A DNA stretch of 64,000 bases from Saururus chinensis (taxonomy: Eukaryota > Streptophyta > Magnoliopsida > Piperales > Saururaceae). The stretch lies in NCBI GenBank assembly GCA_035235625.1, contig CP141150.1, positions 25,064,756 to 25,128,755 on the forward strand. The letters run 5' to 3'. The notes beneath the pieces were generated by a model. The model did not search any database. It had not been told where the DNA came from and was given only the letters and a program-made list of their open reading frames with translations. The translations under genes were made by a program, and so were the position numbers. Within the stretch, counting starts at the first letter, position 1. Each line of letters opens with the position of its first letter. Shown in pieces: positions 49,510-61,204 of this stretch.

Positions 49510-50099
49510 ATAGATCCACCTATATTGTGATTTTCCTACAGTGTTGAATAATGCACTAAGAGCTTTACTATTTTGGTTTGTAAGTTTTGTCGCATTCTTA
49601 TCCCATTTAGTTTCATCTTTAAGAATAGAATTTTCTTCCTCATCTTTTGTCATTGGAGGACTCTAGCCTTTAACAACAGCTTTCCAAGCATTGCCATCAA
49701 GTGCTTGTATAAATTCTCTCATCCTTTTTTTTCCAATATGAGAAATTCTAGTCATAAAAAAGGGAAGGTCTATTAATTTGATTTCCTAAGTCGCCATGCT
49801 CATTCATTGAGTTATTCAAAACAGCCATTGATTTTAATCCATGATAAATAACCCAAGCACCACAATTTAAGTACTTAAATCAAGAAAAATAATAAGAGTA
49901 GAAACTAACAATCTTGGGCACACAAATTAGTAAGTCTAATCAAGTATTTCTAAGAGAAAAATAAGTAAACTTAAGCAAAGTTAGAATTCAAACCCTAGTA
50001 CAAGAAATTAAACTTTGGAAGATTAAGCAAGGTTATGAAGCACTTAAATGGCAAATCAGATTGATATTGTGGAGCAAAATAAATTTTTTGATAATTAAT
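49510..50099 (-). pseudogene. Sirevirus-like gag remnant (copy 4)
   Basis: Colinear on the minus strand with 25,830-26,410 of the 8.4-kb element: the same CTACAGTGTTGAATAATGCA, CATTCTTATCCCATTTAGTT and TTTCCAAGCATTGCCAT blocks are present. Only the N-terminal gag part survives before the frame is lost at the LTR fragment ending near 49,500. Confidence 0.75.
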
Positions 50100-50111
50100 C
50101 CTCAACTATCA
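50100..50111 (-). other. Primer-binding site of sirevirus-like copy 4
   Basis: TGATAGTTGAGG on the minus strand, the decayed counterpart of TGGTATCTGAGG at copy 1. Confidence 0.6.
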
Positions 50112-50113
50112 CT

Positions 50114-51395
50114 TGTCAGTTTAATATTCATCTAGAAGAGCATAGTGGATCACTAGATGGCCCCTAGTCCAATTATCAATAAACATAAAGACTACCAGTT
50201 ATAGCCTCTTGGCGTAGAATTTTTATATGTAGTGAAATCAAGTAAACATTCTCTCAAACTTCGCTCATGTTGTATTAATCATTCAAACCGTAATCACTTA
50301 ATCCACACATGAACACAATAATTTAATATAAAAAACTCAAACTCGGGTAAAAAACCACAATAGTTCCACACTGGAACTAAATCAATGTACTACTAACAAG
50401 TAAGATAATTTACTTTGACACAAGCAAACCACCAACCTTTGTTTTGACTATAACACAAGCTCCTCTTATTTAGATCTCCACAAATCTTTATTGTTGTTGG
50501 CCTTCAAGTCTTCTCCCTCAAGCACTTGAAACCTTGTTCTTCCTCCTTGCTTTCTTTTTGTCTTCTTCTTGCCTTCAACAAGTATATCTTTTTGTATTAA
50601 CTTTATCCTAGCTCCTTGGATATCATCAATCTCACATTGAAGATATGCCACAACTCCTTTGAAATCTCTATGTAAAATATCCTTTTAGTTGTGGAAGAGA
50701 TTTATAAATTCACCATTGATCTTCAACTCAAAGCTTTACCTGAGTCCTCTTTGGAAAAGAATGTGCAAAAGGTATAAACCCTTATTTTCTAATCTCCTCT
50801 AGGTATTCCTCTCTCAAATTTTGTGATTTCATAACCCTTACATAGCTCTTTAAGTCAATTTAGGTATTTCCTTTATTAAGGAAAGAAATTGAAATTGGAA
50901 TGGCTTAATTAGGGTAACTTGTCCTTGAAGTGATCAATTGTTCCAAACAACGATCGATTGTTCACTATTTGTTTTATGCACGATACTTCAAGTGATCAAC
51001 CGATTCCCGAGCAATCGATTGATAACTCTCGGCTATATTTCACACAGGACCAAATCAAGTGCCGATCGATCATTCTTGTTCTCATATTGTGTAGAGATCA
51101 ATCATTCTATTTATATTTTTACCATTTTACCATTTTTACCCTAAAACCTTCTTAAACCTCTGAAATCACTTCTAAAACTTATCCGTGATTTTGGTATGCG
51201 AATCTAATATGAAAAAGCTTCAAAAACCTTCAACATTTGTTAGTCTTTTGTCTTGAACCATAAGAACATGTTTGTTCCAATTTTTCAAGTTGTCAATTCC
51301 ATATCTGACTTGACCACAACATCAAATTAGATTCCAAAACTCAATACATACATGTTTGTAGACATGATTTTGACAAAGTAATCTGCCAATAAACT
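50114..51395 (-). repeat. 5' LTR of sirevirus-like element, copy 4, cut at its outer end
   Basis: Matches the other three LTRs from its inner end to AATAAACT, about 25 bp short of the TGT(A/G)AGAA terminus. Exactly there the sequence changes to TGTAACATCTG, the start of another LTR, so a gypsy element was inserted in it. Confidence 0.83.
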
Positions 51396-52920
51396 TGTAA
51401 CATCTGTAGTTTTTAAACTATTTTTTTATGGTAAAAGTTAGATGTGTTAATTAGAGCTCGGTGAGATAAGCGTAACGAACTTAAGGATATGCGAAACGAA
51501 GGTCGGGAGCGAAAGTTACGGCCTCAAGAAATGTACAATATGGGTGGGCTCCACTTAAAAATTGCAATATAAACTACCCATGTTTGGGCCTAGTTTCTAA
51601 AGGCTCGTCGATACGAGTCCATTGGCACCAAGAATGCGCAATTCTGACTTCGGGATAAGAAGTTATAGCGTTTTAAAGTTGGAATTGTACTTGAATGAAA
51701 TAATAATAAAATATTAAAGAAAAGACAGAATAGCTGATGTCAGCGGCTCCAAGCCGAGCCACGTGATGCGAGGCAGAACACGCGTCATGCGTTGAAGAAT
51801 CCGTGTGATGAGGGGCATACACACGGCAGAACCGCATGCGCGTCAACCTACGTTGACCAATTTTTGGTCAAATCAAAATGCACCATGTGGCATGAGCAGG
51901 TGCCTGCGTATCCTCTTTTTGCTGTACGGTCACATGTTCTTTTCTTATAAATTCTCATTTTCGTTCATTCTTCCGGGAGAGTTTTTGGAGTCGTTCTAAG
52001 TCCGTTTTCTTCCGTTCAAGAGGCGTTTCTACCTAAATCGAACGTGCTGGATGTCGTGGAGGGTTATTTTTCTGTTTTGAGATCTCTACCACTGAGAAAC
52101 CTGACTTCTAATTTCAGGGTATCCGGCGTATCATTTTTTTTATCTCAATCTAGAAGCAAGGTAGGGGCTTTTATCCTCTCTTAAGACATAAATACTTACA
52201 TTAGGATTCTTTGAAATTTTATAAAGAAAATTCTAGTTAAATACTTGAGTAATTTTTGTGTATGTTTTAGGATTGCCTCATTTATTGGTTTTATCTAGTG
52301 TTTATCTCTTGAATTTGATTATGAATTAGGTTTTATGATATATGTGATATAAAGAAAATCTAGGCTTGCCATTATTTTAATTATACTTGTATATGGTAAG
52401 ATTGAAAGACGGTTTTATGGAATTATTGCTTTATCAAAATGATTTTTGAAATGCATACAATCATGACAACTGAGATGCTGAGATGAGATAGAGAAGGGGT
52501 AACTGCCTCGTTGGAACGAGTGACTTACCCTACCTTTATAATTGTATCAGTAACATGACCATGGCTTGTAGAGGCGAGGCTAGGATTTTGAAAGGTTGAT
52601 CTTCGTTGAAGATTGTTTGAAGTAAAGAAAAAGAAAATGAAATTCCCGTTTGAGTAGGGAATATAAAAGATTTAATTATCTAGAATTCAGATTGGTAGAC
52701 GTATCGATAGAATTCCATAATAGAGAGTGCACAGGTGTAATCCAGTTTATTTTGGTCATAATATAAGAGATTTATTTCGGTCATATCTTTTTATGTAAAA
52801 TTTGGATTAATATGATTCTAGTGGCATTAGAAAGAAAACTTACGTGGATACAATCACTATTTTGGGAAGAAATTAATAATTTTGAAGATATATAGGTCAA
52901 ATCGAACATTCAAATGGATA
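51396..52920 (+). repeat. Gypsy LTR fragment beginning TGTAACATC
   Basis: Starts TGTAACATCTGTAG inside a sirevirus-like LTR and contains GGGAGCGAAAGTTACGGCCT, typical of large chromovirus LTRs, and a TATA-like TTATAAATTC near 51,946. The end is not defined; around 52,920 the sequence changes character. It is not the same LTR as that at 55,715, although the first nine bases agree. Confidence 0.55.
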
Positions 52921-53895
52921 ACTAGTTAACTAACCTGAGGTCAACACATGGAGGATCTTTTCACTAGTTGTGATTGATATAAATAAGGAAAGACAATGAG
53001 GCTACTTAGATAACTAAAGGAGGACTAAAAGATACTTATTTGCTGAATAAATCATTAATTTATTTTATTGATTTAGATTCTAATAATTGCCAAAAAATGA
53101 ACCAATTAAGCAATCAATCGGGATGCAATCAAGGGATAAGATTGGACCTTCCCCCTTTGAAGCAACCTCTTTTACTCCTATAAATAGAGAGGTGGACCTA
53201 GTAGAGGTATCATCCCCTCCTCTTTAGAGCTCTCTTCTCCTATTTTTCTTCCCTTCTTTTGAATTTTTGATTTTTAGTTTTATTGTAATGGGTTTCAAGG
53301 CTCTCTAGCTAAGGCTAGAGGTGATTTGTAACAATCTAATAGAGTTCTATTTATGTTTCATCAATGGTGTGAAGTAAGTGTTAGTTATTTGAAGTGATGG
53401 TTATTTAATATTGTTTATCTTCTTTTTTCTTTGTGATCTTAACACATAAGATGCTTGAAGGCTCTTTTTTTTTATCTTTTGTGGTTTTGATACATAGAAC
53501 TCTTGAAGAAACAATTTCTTATTGATCCTTCATCTATTTAAAGTATTTTTTATCTTTATTTTTGTTTTTAATGTTTATATCTTCCGGTTATATAAAATCT
53601 TCATTTAATTCTAACTGAGATAACATGATACATGAAGAACATTAGTAGATGTTACAATGACCTTTAATGCCTTAGTGTTTTATTTTATTATTTTCTTAAC
53701 TCATTATTACCTCAATACTCTTCTACATTTTCTCTCTTAATCTTTATTTACTTCTCTTATTTACTAATCATTGTGATAGTCACACAAAGACAATCCTTGT
53801 GGATTCGACCTTACAAGACTACATCCACTTGTGCACTTGCAAATAATATATCCTAGGCTTTGGCTCAATTTGATGAATCAATAGTTTAGGTGTAA
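52921..53895 (+). repeat. Possible Athila/Tat-type LTR fragment
   Basis: Contains a clear TATA box TATAAATAG (53,179-53,187) followed by a CT-rich leader, and near its end TGTGGATTCGACCTTACAAG and TTGTGCACTTGCAAAT, the clauses that precede the 3' end of many Athila/Tat LTRs (compare TTGTACACTTGCAAAGGG at 16,350). No primer site follows; the next sequence is chromovirus pol. Confidence 0.45.
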
Positions 53896-55670
53896 CACAC
53901 ATGACCTACAACTAGCAGTAGTGTTCTTCACCCTGAAGATATGGAGACACTATTTATATGGTGAGAGTTTTGAAGTATTTACAGATCATAAGAGTTTAGA
54001 GTACATTTTCTCTCAGCCAGATCCTAATATGCGCCAGGGGAGGTGGCTAGAGTGCATCAATGACTATGACTTCTCCATCGACTATCATCCTGGAAAAGCA
54101 AATGTTTTGGCTAATGCATTGAGCAGGAAAACAGAGGCAGTTCTGGCTCACATGATGATGAAAGAATGGAAGCTCTTACAAGAGTTAGCAGAGTGCCACA
54201 TTGATTTGCCTTCATGTCAAGGGAAGTCCTTCTTCGCCAACCTCACCATCCAATCTGCTATTGTCCAGCAGGTGATAGAAGCTCAGAGAGATGATGCTGA
54301 AATCCAGATGATTTTAGAGAGATCTAACTTCACCAAAGGTTCGGATGAAGAGATTCAGTTCCATGAGAGGCTAGTGGTTCCTGGAGTGCATGAGCTGAAG
54401 CAAGAGATATTGCATGAAGCACACCATTCAAAGTACACTAATCCTGGAGGTACTAAGATGTACCGTGACCTCATACATAACTTTTGGTGGAATGGAATGA
54501 AGAAAGACATTGGTGAGTTTGTAGCCAGGTGTCTAACTTGTCAGCAAGTCAAAGCAGAGCATCAAAGGCCCACAAGGTTGCTACAACCATTAGAGATTCC
54601 ATAGTGGAAATGGGAGCACATAACTATCGATTTTATAGTAGGCTTGCCTAGAACTCAAAGGCAACATGATGCAGTGTGGGCCATAGTTGACAAGCTAACA
54701 AAGACTACACACTTCCTACCTATGAGCTGGAAGCAAAACCCTAAAATTTTGGCATAGTTGTACATCAGGGAAGTGGTGAGACTTCATGGTACACAATTGT
54801 CTATTGTATCAGATAGAGACAGTCACTTTACTTCTCGCTATTGGAAGACGGTGCAAGAGGCTTTAGGGACAAAGGTGAATTTCAGCATAGCCTTTCACCC
54901 TCAGACCGATGGCCAATCAGAGCAGACTATTCAAATCTTGGAAGACATGCTTAGTGCTTGTGTCTTGGAGTGGAAAGGGAATTAGGATGAGCACTTACCT
55001 CTGATTGAGTTTTCCTATAATAACAATTTTCATGGTAGTATAGGCATGCCACCATATGAAGCACTATATGGCCGACCTTGCGTATCACCAACCTGCTTAG
55101 TTGAAGTCGGTGAAGAGAGGGTCCTTAATCTAAATTGGTATAAAAATGTGTAGAGAAAGTAAAGCACATTAAGCAAAAACTCCTCACTGCTCAGTGTCGA
55201 TAGAAAAGCTATGCAGATAGAAGCTGACGTGAGATGGAATTCTTGGTTGGGGATCATGTGTTTCTGAAGGTCTCTCCAACTAAGGGGGTTATGCAGTTTG
55301 GTAAGAAAGGTAAAAACTAAGCCCTCGTTATGTTGGTCCTTTTGAAATACTTGAGATGATTGGACTTGCTGCATGTCGTCTGACATTGCCAGCTCAACTT
55401 TTAGATGTGCATAATGTCTTCCATGTTTCCATGTCTAGGAAATATCCTCTTGATCCCTCCCATGTGTTAGATCACACCATGTTGGAGCTAGAGGCTGACC
55501 TCACATTTGAAGAGAAGCCAATAAAGATACTAGACATGAAGGAACATGTGCTGCAAAACAAAGTCATTCCTATAGTGAAGGTGTTGTGGCAAAGACAATC
55601 TTGTGAACAAATGAGTCGGGAAGCTGAGTCGGAGATGAGGCAAGCACAACCAGAGCTCTTTGCTGATTAA
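53896..55670 (+). pseudogene. Tekay/Del-like chromovirus: RNase H end, integrase, chromodomain
   Basis: Begins abruptly within RNase H (THDLQLAVVFFTLKIWRHYL), continuing FTDHKSLEYIFSQPDPNMRQ and GKANVLANALSRK. Integrase zinc region: ILHEAHHSKYTNPGGTKMYR and CLTCQQVKAEHQRP. Core: TIDFIVGLPRTQ (first Asp), IVSDRDSHFTSRYW (second Asp) and HPQTDGQSEQTIQILEDMLS (Glu). C-terminal piece: LDVHNVFHVSMSRKYPLDPS, and a degenerate chromodomain ending AESEMRQAQPELFAD. The catalytic residues remain, but stops (at 54,601, 54,756 and 54,982) and a frameshift near 55,130-55,330 inactivate it. Gag, protease and reverse transcriptase are missing upstream. Confidence 0.92.
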
Positions 55671-55700
55671 CTCACTCCATTTCGAGGACGAAATGCCTAC

Positions 55701-55714
55701 TAAGGGGGGAAGGA
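55701..55714 (+). other. Polypurine tract of the Tekay-like element
   Basis: TAAGGGGGGAAGGA directly before the LTR; the plus-strand primer site. It follows the stop of the chromodomain frame by about 35 bp. Confidence 0.85.
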
Positions 55715-55806
55715 TGTAACATCCTGAATTCTTGGTAAATTTTTTTTGCTTTGTGTGTGTTTGTTTCATTTGCTTGAATTGATTTGGAATCGTATGCTTG
55801 GCTTGA
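55715..55806 (+). repeat. 3' LTR of the Tekay-like element, first 92 bp
   Basis: Starts TGTAACATCCTGAATTCTTG and is cut by the Reina-like insertion. It continues at 61,205. Confidence 0.82.
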
Positions 55807-56142
55807 TGTTGTTCACAATCACCAGACTTTACTTTATTTCCTTATTTTTTTGCATTGGACTATTTTCTTCCGTATTAGCCTAGTATTTGATTATGTAAGA
55901 TTGTTATTGGTCCAGTTAGTGGCCCCGAACTAGCCTGGCCCACTAACTGGCATGTCTCCCTAGGAGAGTGGGCCGGCCTGGCGCGACTCCCTAGGGGACT
56001 GGTCGTCCCCTATATGGGTCGACTCTCTTCTCTGTTTGGATTATGCAATTGGAATTACTCATATTTTCTCTCCTTTCTTCCTTACTTCTCCCCTTTCTCT
56101 GCGTAGATCTCCTAGGTATCGATTGTGCCTACACTTGGCACA
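55807..56142 (+). repeat. 5' LTR of the complete Reina-like element
   Basis: TGTTGTTCACAATCACCAGA to CTACACTTGGCACA. Contains a possible TATA-like CCCCTATATGGG near 56,008. Confidence 0.9.
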
Positions 56143-56146
56143 TCAT

Positions 56147-56158
56147 TGGTATCAGAGC
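56147..56158 (+). other. Primer-binding site, initiator-Met tRNA
   Basis: TGGTATCAGAGC, the exact consensus, four bases after the LTR. Confidence 0.93.
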
Positions 56159-56162
56159 TTTT

Positions 56163-57460
56163 ACGATCCCCGGCCATTGCATTAGGCAAGCAAGCTGTCG
56201 CGGCTTCGGAAGCTCCTCTAGAGAAGGAGGCGCACTCCTCAGTGGACAACCCGAAGGCCATGCCTGAGACAACCAGCAAACCTACTTTGGCCCTGATCAT
56301 GGCGGAACTGAAAGCCATGCGCGTAGACATGGCCAAGGTGGATGCGCGGAGCTTGGTGGTTGCGCAGCAGCTACAGGCAGAGCGGTCAGTGCCTATCCTG
56401 CCCGGGCCACCAACTGCTGTCATGGAAAAGGGGGGCCCGTCACAGGCCCCCAAACTGCACGCCCCTGCCCCTCTGGCACCGACAGTAGAGATACGAGGCT
56501 TCGCTAGGGCCCTGTGTAGTTTGGCACAACCGACCGAGCATTGGATGGAAGGCGCCAGACATGGGACATGCGAGGCACACCAAATGTTCGGGAAAATGCC
56601 CATATGGTACCGCCTCCTAGAAACCTCGTCCAGGACATGGAGGATGAATGGGAGGAGTTTCCAGGGCACCGTGGAGGTCCACGAGGAGGGGTTGAACCCC
56701 GTTTAGCCCGCCTATAGTTCTCACGCTATAATGGGGACGACGATCCAGTGCAGTGGTTGTACAAGGCTGAAAAGTTCTTCGCTTTTTAGAGCACGCAGTC
56801 TGAGGCTGAATGACTGTGCATTGCTGCATTCCATCTAGACGGAGATGCTTTAGTCTGGTTTCAGAGCTTCGAAAAGGATATTTGCTACCCCTCCTAGGCC
56901 GCCTTCTCCGATGAGCTCTGCATTCAGTTTCGGCCGAATGAATTCCAGAACTTCAACGAGATGCTCTATACCCTATGCCAAACCACCACTATCCGAGCAT
57001 ATTATATAGAGTTCATGAAGGTGGCCAACTGCCTCCCTAACTGACCAGCGGCCGCCTTGGTGGGTACATTCAAGCGAGGCCTCAAGCCCGAAATTTCTGA
57101 GGAGATGTGTCACTTTCCCTAAACTAGCATGCAGGACGTCGTGCGTCATGCTTGCATTGAGGAGGAGAAGCTGGCTAGGCAGCGCAGAGGTGGGCGGCTT
57201 GGGCCTTTTCCTTGGTCTACTCCCAGAGCCACCCCTCTTGCCGCCCCAACCAGTAGCCTAGTGACAGTCCGCTCTAGCAAGCAGCCCGCCTAGGCAGGGC
57301 CGATTGTTTGTCGCCTCACCCCAGCTCAGATGGAGGAAAGCCGGTCTAAAGGGCTATGTTTTCGCTGTGATGAGAAGTTCATCCCGGGGCACCATTGTTC
57401 GGTCAAGGGCAGCCTTCTTGTGGAGGAGATCGATGAGGAAGGGGAGGGGGCATACGGGGC
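56163..57460 (+). pseudogene. Reina-like gag (broken)
   Basis: The N-terminal part (in the frame of 56,125-56,706) contains MAELKAMRVDMAKVDARSLV, a likely coiled coil. After a frameshift around 56,500-56,570, the core follows: FSRYNGDDDPVQWLYKAEKF, FHLDGDALVWFQSFEKD and FQNFNEMLYTLCQTTTIRAY. A zinc knuckle CFRCDEKFIPGHHC lies at 57,352-57,393. Stops within the core (near 56,715, 56,788, 56,810, 56,896, 57,042, 57,121 and 57,291) disable it. Most of these stops are at codons where a C-to-T or G-to-A change would suffice. Confidence 0.88.
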
Positions 57461-57902
57461 TGACTCATTCCCTCCTCATGATGTGCTACCAGAAATTTTT
57501 GTCCATGCCTTCTCGGGGGCATTCACTCCACGCACGATGCGAGTCCAGGGCTACCTCAAGTGGCAACAAGTGGCTATTTTGATCGACAATGGCTCTACCC
57601 AAAATTTCATTAACGACAAGGTAGCCCAATGGCTAGGTTGTTTGGTGTCCGATTCGATGCCTTTTGATGTGCTGATTGTTGATGGGAAGTACCTCCGGAG
57701 CTCCGGGGTATGTGCTCAGGTTACTCTCTTTATCCAAGGCCACACATTCATTACCGACCTCTTCTTGCTACCTACGAAGGGGGCAGACGTGGTGTTGGGA
57801 GTACAGTGCCTCCAAGAGCTTGGGGACTTAGTCTGGAACTTTAGAGACATGGTGATGGACTTCGAGCTTCAGGGGCAGTGGGTTCGGATTGAAGGATCCT
57901 AG
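57461..57902 (+). pseudogene. Reina-like aspartic protease
   Basis: Open frame containing VAILIDNGSTQNFINDKVAQ, the retropepsin active site with DNGST in place of the usual D(S/T)GST, and DVVLGVQCLQELGDLVWNFR, the typical C-terminal part. The frame ends at a stop just before the RT linker. The Ser/Thr-to-Asn change next to the catalytic Asp would probably impair activity. Confidence 0.88.
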
Positions 57903-58661
57903 CCGGGCACCCTCCTCTCAGCCCAGTCATCGAGCTCTTTCTTCTAGTTCGCACCCCAAGGATTCCTCTTACAACAGCGGGCCACCCTCAAGGTGTCTCA
58001 GGACAAGTTGCCTCTGGATCTCCTTGAGTTGTTGGCTGCACATCAGGACCTGTTTGCTAAGCTGTAGGGTCTCCCTCCAATGAGGCCCCACGACCACCAT
58101 ATTGCCATCCTCCCTGGGGCGGCACCGGCCAATGTCCGCCCTTACCATTATCCCCATATATAGAATGCGAAGATAGAGTGGCTCGTGGCTGACATGCTTC
58201 AGTCCGGGATCATCCATCCTAGTACTAACTCCTATTCTTCTCTGGTGCTGCTAGTTAGGAAGAAAGACGGCATGTGGAGGTTATGTGTCGACTATCAAGC
58301 ATTGAATGCCATCACCGTCAAAGATAAATATCCCATATCAGTGATTGAGGAGCTGTTGGATGAGCTAACTGGAGCCACGGTGTTCAGTAAACTCGACCTT
58401 CATTCGGGTTACCATCAGATTTGGGTGCAGCCCGCTGATGTGCACAAGACCTCCTTCCGAACTCATGACGGCCATTTCGAGTTCCTCGTCATGCCATTTG
58501 AGCTGACCAATGCCCCCTCCACATTCCAGTGCTTTATGAACGACCTCTTCATGCCTTTCCTCCGCCGATACCTCTTGGTCTTCTTTGACGACATTCTTGT
58601 CTACAGTCGGTCATGGGCGGAACATTTGGTGCACTTCAGGTCGGTCTTTTCTATTCTATGA
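57903..58661 (+). pseudogene. Reina-like reverse transcriptase
   Basis: The linker (57,903-58,184) has four stops. The RT frame proper (58,185-58,661) reads LVRKKDGMWRLCVDYQALNA, FSKLDLHSGYHQIWVQPADV, FELTNAPSTFQCFMND and the active site LVFFDDILVYS, all expected motifs with catalytic Asp residues intact. It ends in a stop just before the thumb; a small duplication GGCAACCATTGGCAACC near 58,698 shifts the frame. Confidence 0.92.
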
Positions 58662-58779
58662 GCTAACTCTTTATTTCTGAAGCGTTCCAAGTGTTCCTTT
58701 GGCAACCATTGGCAACCAACAAGTGGATTATTTGGGCCATATTATCTCACGAGACTGAGTTGTCACTGACCCGTCCAAA

Positions 58780-59448
58780 GTGGCCTCCATGCTCTCTTGG
58801 CTACCACCCACTTGTGTCAGGGCGCTCCGGGGTTTCTTGGGCCTGACGGGCTACTATAGGCTGTTCATCAGTAGATATGGCAAGCTTGCTCGTCCCCTTA
58901 CAAAGATGCTTAAGAAGGGGGCCTTCTATTGGTCTGATGTTGCACAGGCGGCTTTTGACGAGCTGAAGCGGGCCATGGCATCAGCCCCAGTTCTGATTCT
59001 ACCCGATTTTCACCGACCCTTCGTGGTTGAAACCGATGCTTCAGAGATGGGTTTAGGGGCAGTTCTGCTACAGGATGAGCAACCCATCACCTACTTCAGC
59101 AAGGCTTTAGCTGGTCGCTCTTTGTCATTGTCCGTGTATGAGAAGGAGATGCTCGCTATTGTTCTCGCCATCGACAAGTGGCGCTTGCTTGGCCGCCGGT
59201 TTTTTATCCGGACTGACCATCAGCCCATAAAGTATTTCCTCAAGCAGCAAGTGTCCAGTCCAGCCCAGCAACAGTGGGTCAGCAAGTTGCTTGGGTATGA
59301 CTATGAGGTCATGTATAAGAAGGGGTCCGACAACACCATGGCCAATGCACTATCTCGTAGCCCTGCTCTAGGTTCGTGTCTCGCCCTTTTGGTCTCGGCA
59401 TGCCCCTTCCTTGATGAGTTGAAACGAGCATACAAGGATGATCCTTAG
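58780..59448 (+). pseudogene. Reina-like RT thumb and RNase H
   Basis: Open for 222 codons. LRGFLGLTGYYRLFISRYGK marks the RT connection, FVVETDASEMGLGAVLLQ the RNase H first Asp, VYEKEMLAIVLAIDKWR the Glu, FFIRTDHQPIKYFLKQQVSS the next Asp, and SDNTMANALSR the last acidic position. Best-preserved coding piece of the element. Confidence 0.92.
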
Positions 59449-60837
59449 ACCCAGACTCTGATTTCATCCCTTCAGACCGACCCAACTGCTCGCCCCTTCT
59501 TCTTGTGGAGGGATGAGCTTCTATTTTGGAAGGACCGCCTTTGGATCCCTGCTATAGCTGATCTTCACCGCCGCATTCTCTCCCACTTCTATGACTCTCC
59601 AGTGGCCGTTCATGAAGGTGCATTCCGCACCCATAAGCGGGTCAGCCACAGCTTCCTGTGGCAGGGTATCGTTTAGGAGTAAGTGGCCGCTTGTGATGTT
59701 TGTCAGAGAGCTAAGACCTCTACGACTTCTCCTGCAGGATTGTTGCAACCTTTACCTATTCCCGACAAGGTTGGGAGGATATTTCGATGGACTTCGTGGA
59801 GGCCTTGCCTTTGGTGCACGGCAAGTCAGTGATTATGGTGGTGGTGGACTGGCTGTCCAAGTATGCTCACTTTTGTGGTCTAGAACATCCATTCACCACC
59901 AAGATAGTGGTTGAGCTCTATGTACGAGAGGTGGCCAAACTCCATGGTATGCCTCGCACCATTGTCTCTGATCGTGATCGGATATTCATTTCTCAGTTTT
60001 GGCGGGAGTTCTTCACTTTACATGGTACTTCTCTCCATATGAGCACTACTTATCACCCTCAGATGGATGGTCAAACTGAGGTGGTTAATCGGTGTTTGGA
60101 GCAGTATCTTCATTGCTTCACTATGTCGCAGCCCCGCCGATGGCTTCAGCTTCTTTCATGGGTAGAGTGGTCTTATAACACCGCTTATCATACTCGTGCC
60201 GGCTTCACTCCCTTTGAGGTGCTGTATGGCTGCCCACCCCCGACCATGTTTTCTTATGTCCCCCACTGTTCCTCTGTGGCTGAGGTGGATTATATGCTCC
60301 AAACACAGGATGAGGTCTTATGGCAACTCAAGGGGAACTTGTCTTCAGCTCAGAACCGGATGAAGCATATTTATGATGGTCGTCACATTAACAGGGTGTT
60401 CGCGGTGGGTGACTTGGTTTATGTGTCAGTTCTGCCTCAGCACCAGACATCCTTGTTTCATCCCTACCACTCCAAGCTCGCCCCTCATTTCTATGGTCCC
60501 TATAATGTGGAGGAGCGTATAGTCCAATGTCTTACCGCCTTGCTCTGCTGCCTAACTCCTTAGTTCACCCTATCTTTCATGTTTCTAGGCTGCGCCGCTG
60601 CGTGGGGGACACGTCCTTGGCTACTAATGCTTCCCCACCCCCCATGATGGGCCCGATTCCGCCGTCCAACCCTGTTCCCACCTCGATGCTTGATAAGCGT
60701 CGGGTCCGTCGCTCCGGGATTCCACGTGGATGCCCGAGGAAGAGGTTCTGATTTCTTGGCAGGGCCAGTCACTTGAGGATTCCACGTGGATGCCTGAGGA
60801 GGAGTTTATGCCTCGCTACCCGACTTGGCTACTTTGA
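59449..60837 (+). pseudogene. Reina-like integrase and chromodomain (broken)
   Basis: Zinc-binding region with HFYDSPVAVHEGAFRTHKRV and CDVCQRAKTSTTSPAG; core with [38 protein letters not shown] and YHPQMDGQTEVVNRCLEQYL. GPY/F region near 60,470-60,500. A one-base loss near 59,772 (GACAAGGTTGGG against GACAAGGTTTGGG in the copy at 361) breaks the core from its N-terminus, and a second shift near 60,530 separates the tail. In the chromodomain (SWQGQSLEDSTWMPEEE) a 60-bp displaced duplication changes the frame again. Two stops occur near 59,676. Confidence 0.92.
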
Positions 60838-60868
60838 GGACAAGCTAAATAGTGGAAGCATGGTGGAG

Positions 60869-61204
60869 TGTTGTGCACGATCACCAGACTTTACTTTATT
60901 TCCTTATTTCTTTGCATTGGACTATTTTCTTCTATATTAGCTTAGTATTTGATTATGTAAGATTGTTATTGGTCCAGTTAGTGGCCCCAGACTAGCCTGG
61001 CCCACTAAGAGGCGCGTCTCCCTAGGAGAGTGGGCATACCTGGCGTGACTCCCTAGGGGACTAGTTGTCCCCTATATGGGTTGACTCTCTTCTCTGTTTG
61101 GATTATGCAATTAGAATTACTCATATTTTCTCCCCTTTCTTCCTTACTTCTCCCCTTTTCCTGCGTAGATCTCCTAGGTACTGATTGTGCCTACACCGAG
61201 CACA
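60869..61204 (+). repeat. 3' LTR of the complete Reina-like element
   Basis: TGTTGTGCACGATCACCAGA to CTACACCGAGCACA, preceded by the purine tract AGCATGGTGGAG. Same length as the 5' LTR. Confidence 0.9.

Larger units (their letters stand above)
55807..61204 (+). mobile_element. Complete but inactive Reina-like chromovirus, 5.4 kb, nested in the Tekay-like LTR
   Basis: Two 336-bp LTRs bracket a primer site, gag, protease, RT, RNase H, integrase and chromodomain in the usual chromovirus order. Small LTRs, the compact size and the chromodomain suggest the Reina lineage (inference). By eye the LTRs differ at about 28 of 336 positions with no length change, roughly 92% identity. No matching 5-bp duplication is present (CTTGA left, TCACT right). 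Stops and frameshifts affect every coding section. Confidence 0.9.

Noticed and set aside
51396..55806. Idea that 51,396 and 63,866 are the two outer ends of one Tekay-like element
   Set aside because: The LTR at 51,396 and the one at 55,715 agree only in the first bases, and the flanks (AAACT, ATAAG) are not a duplication.
56112..56669. 185-codon minus-strand ORF
   Set aside because: Antisense shadow of the GC-rich Reina-like gag.
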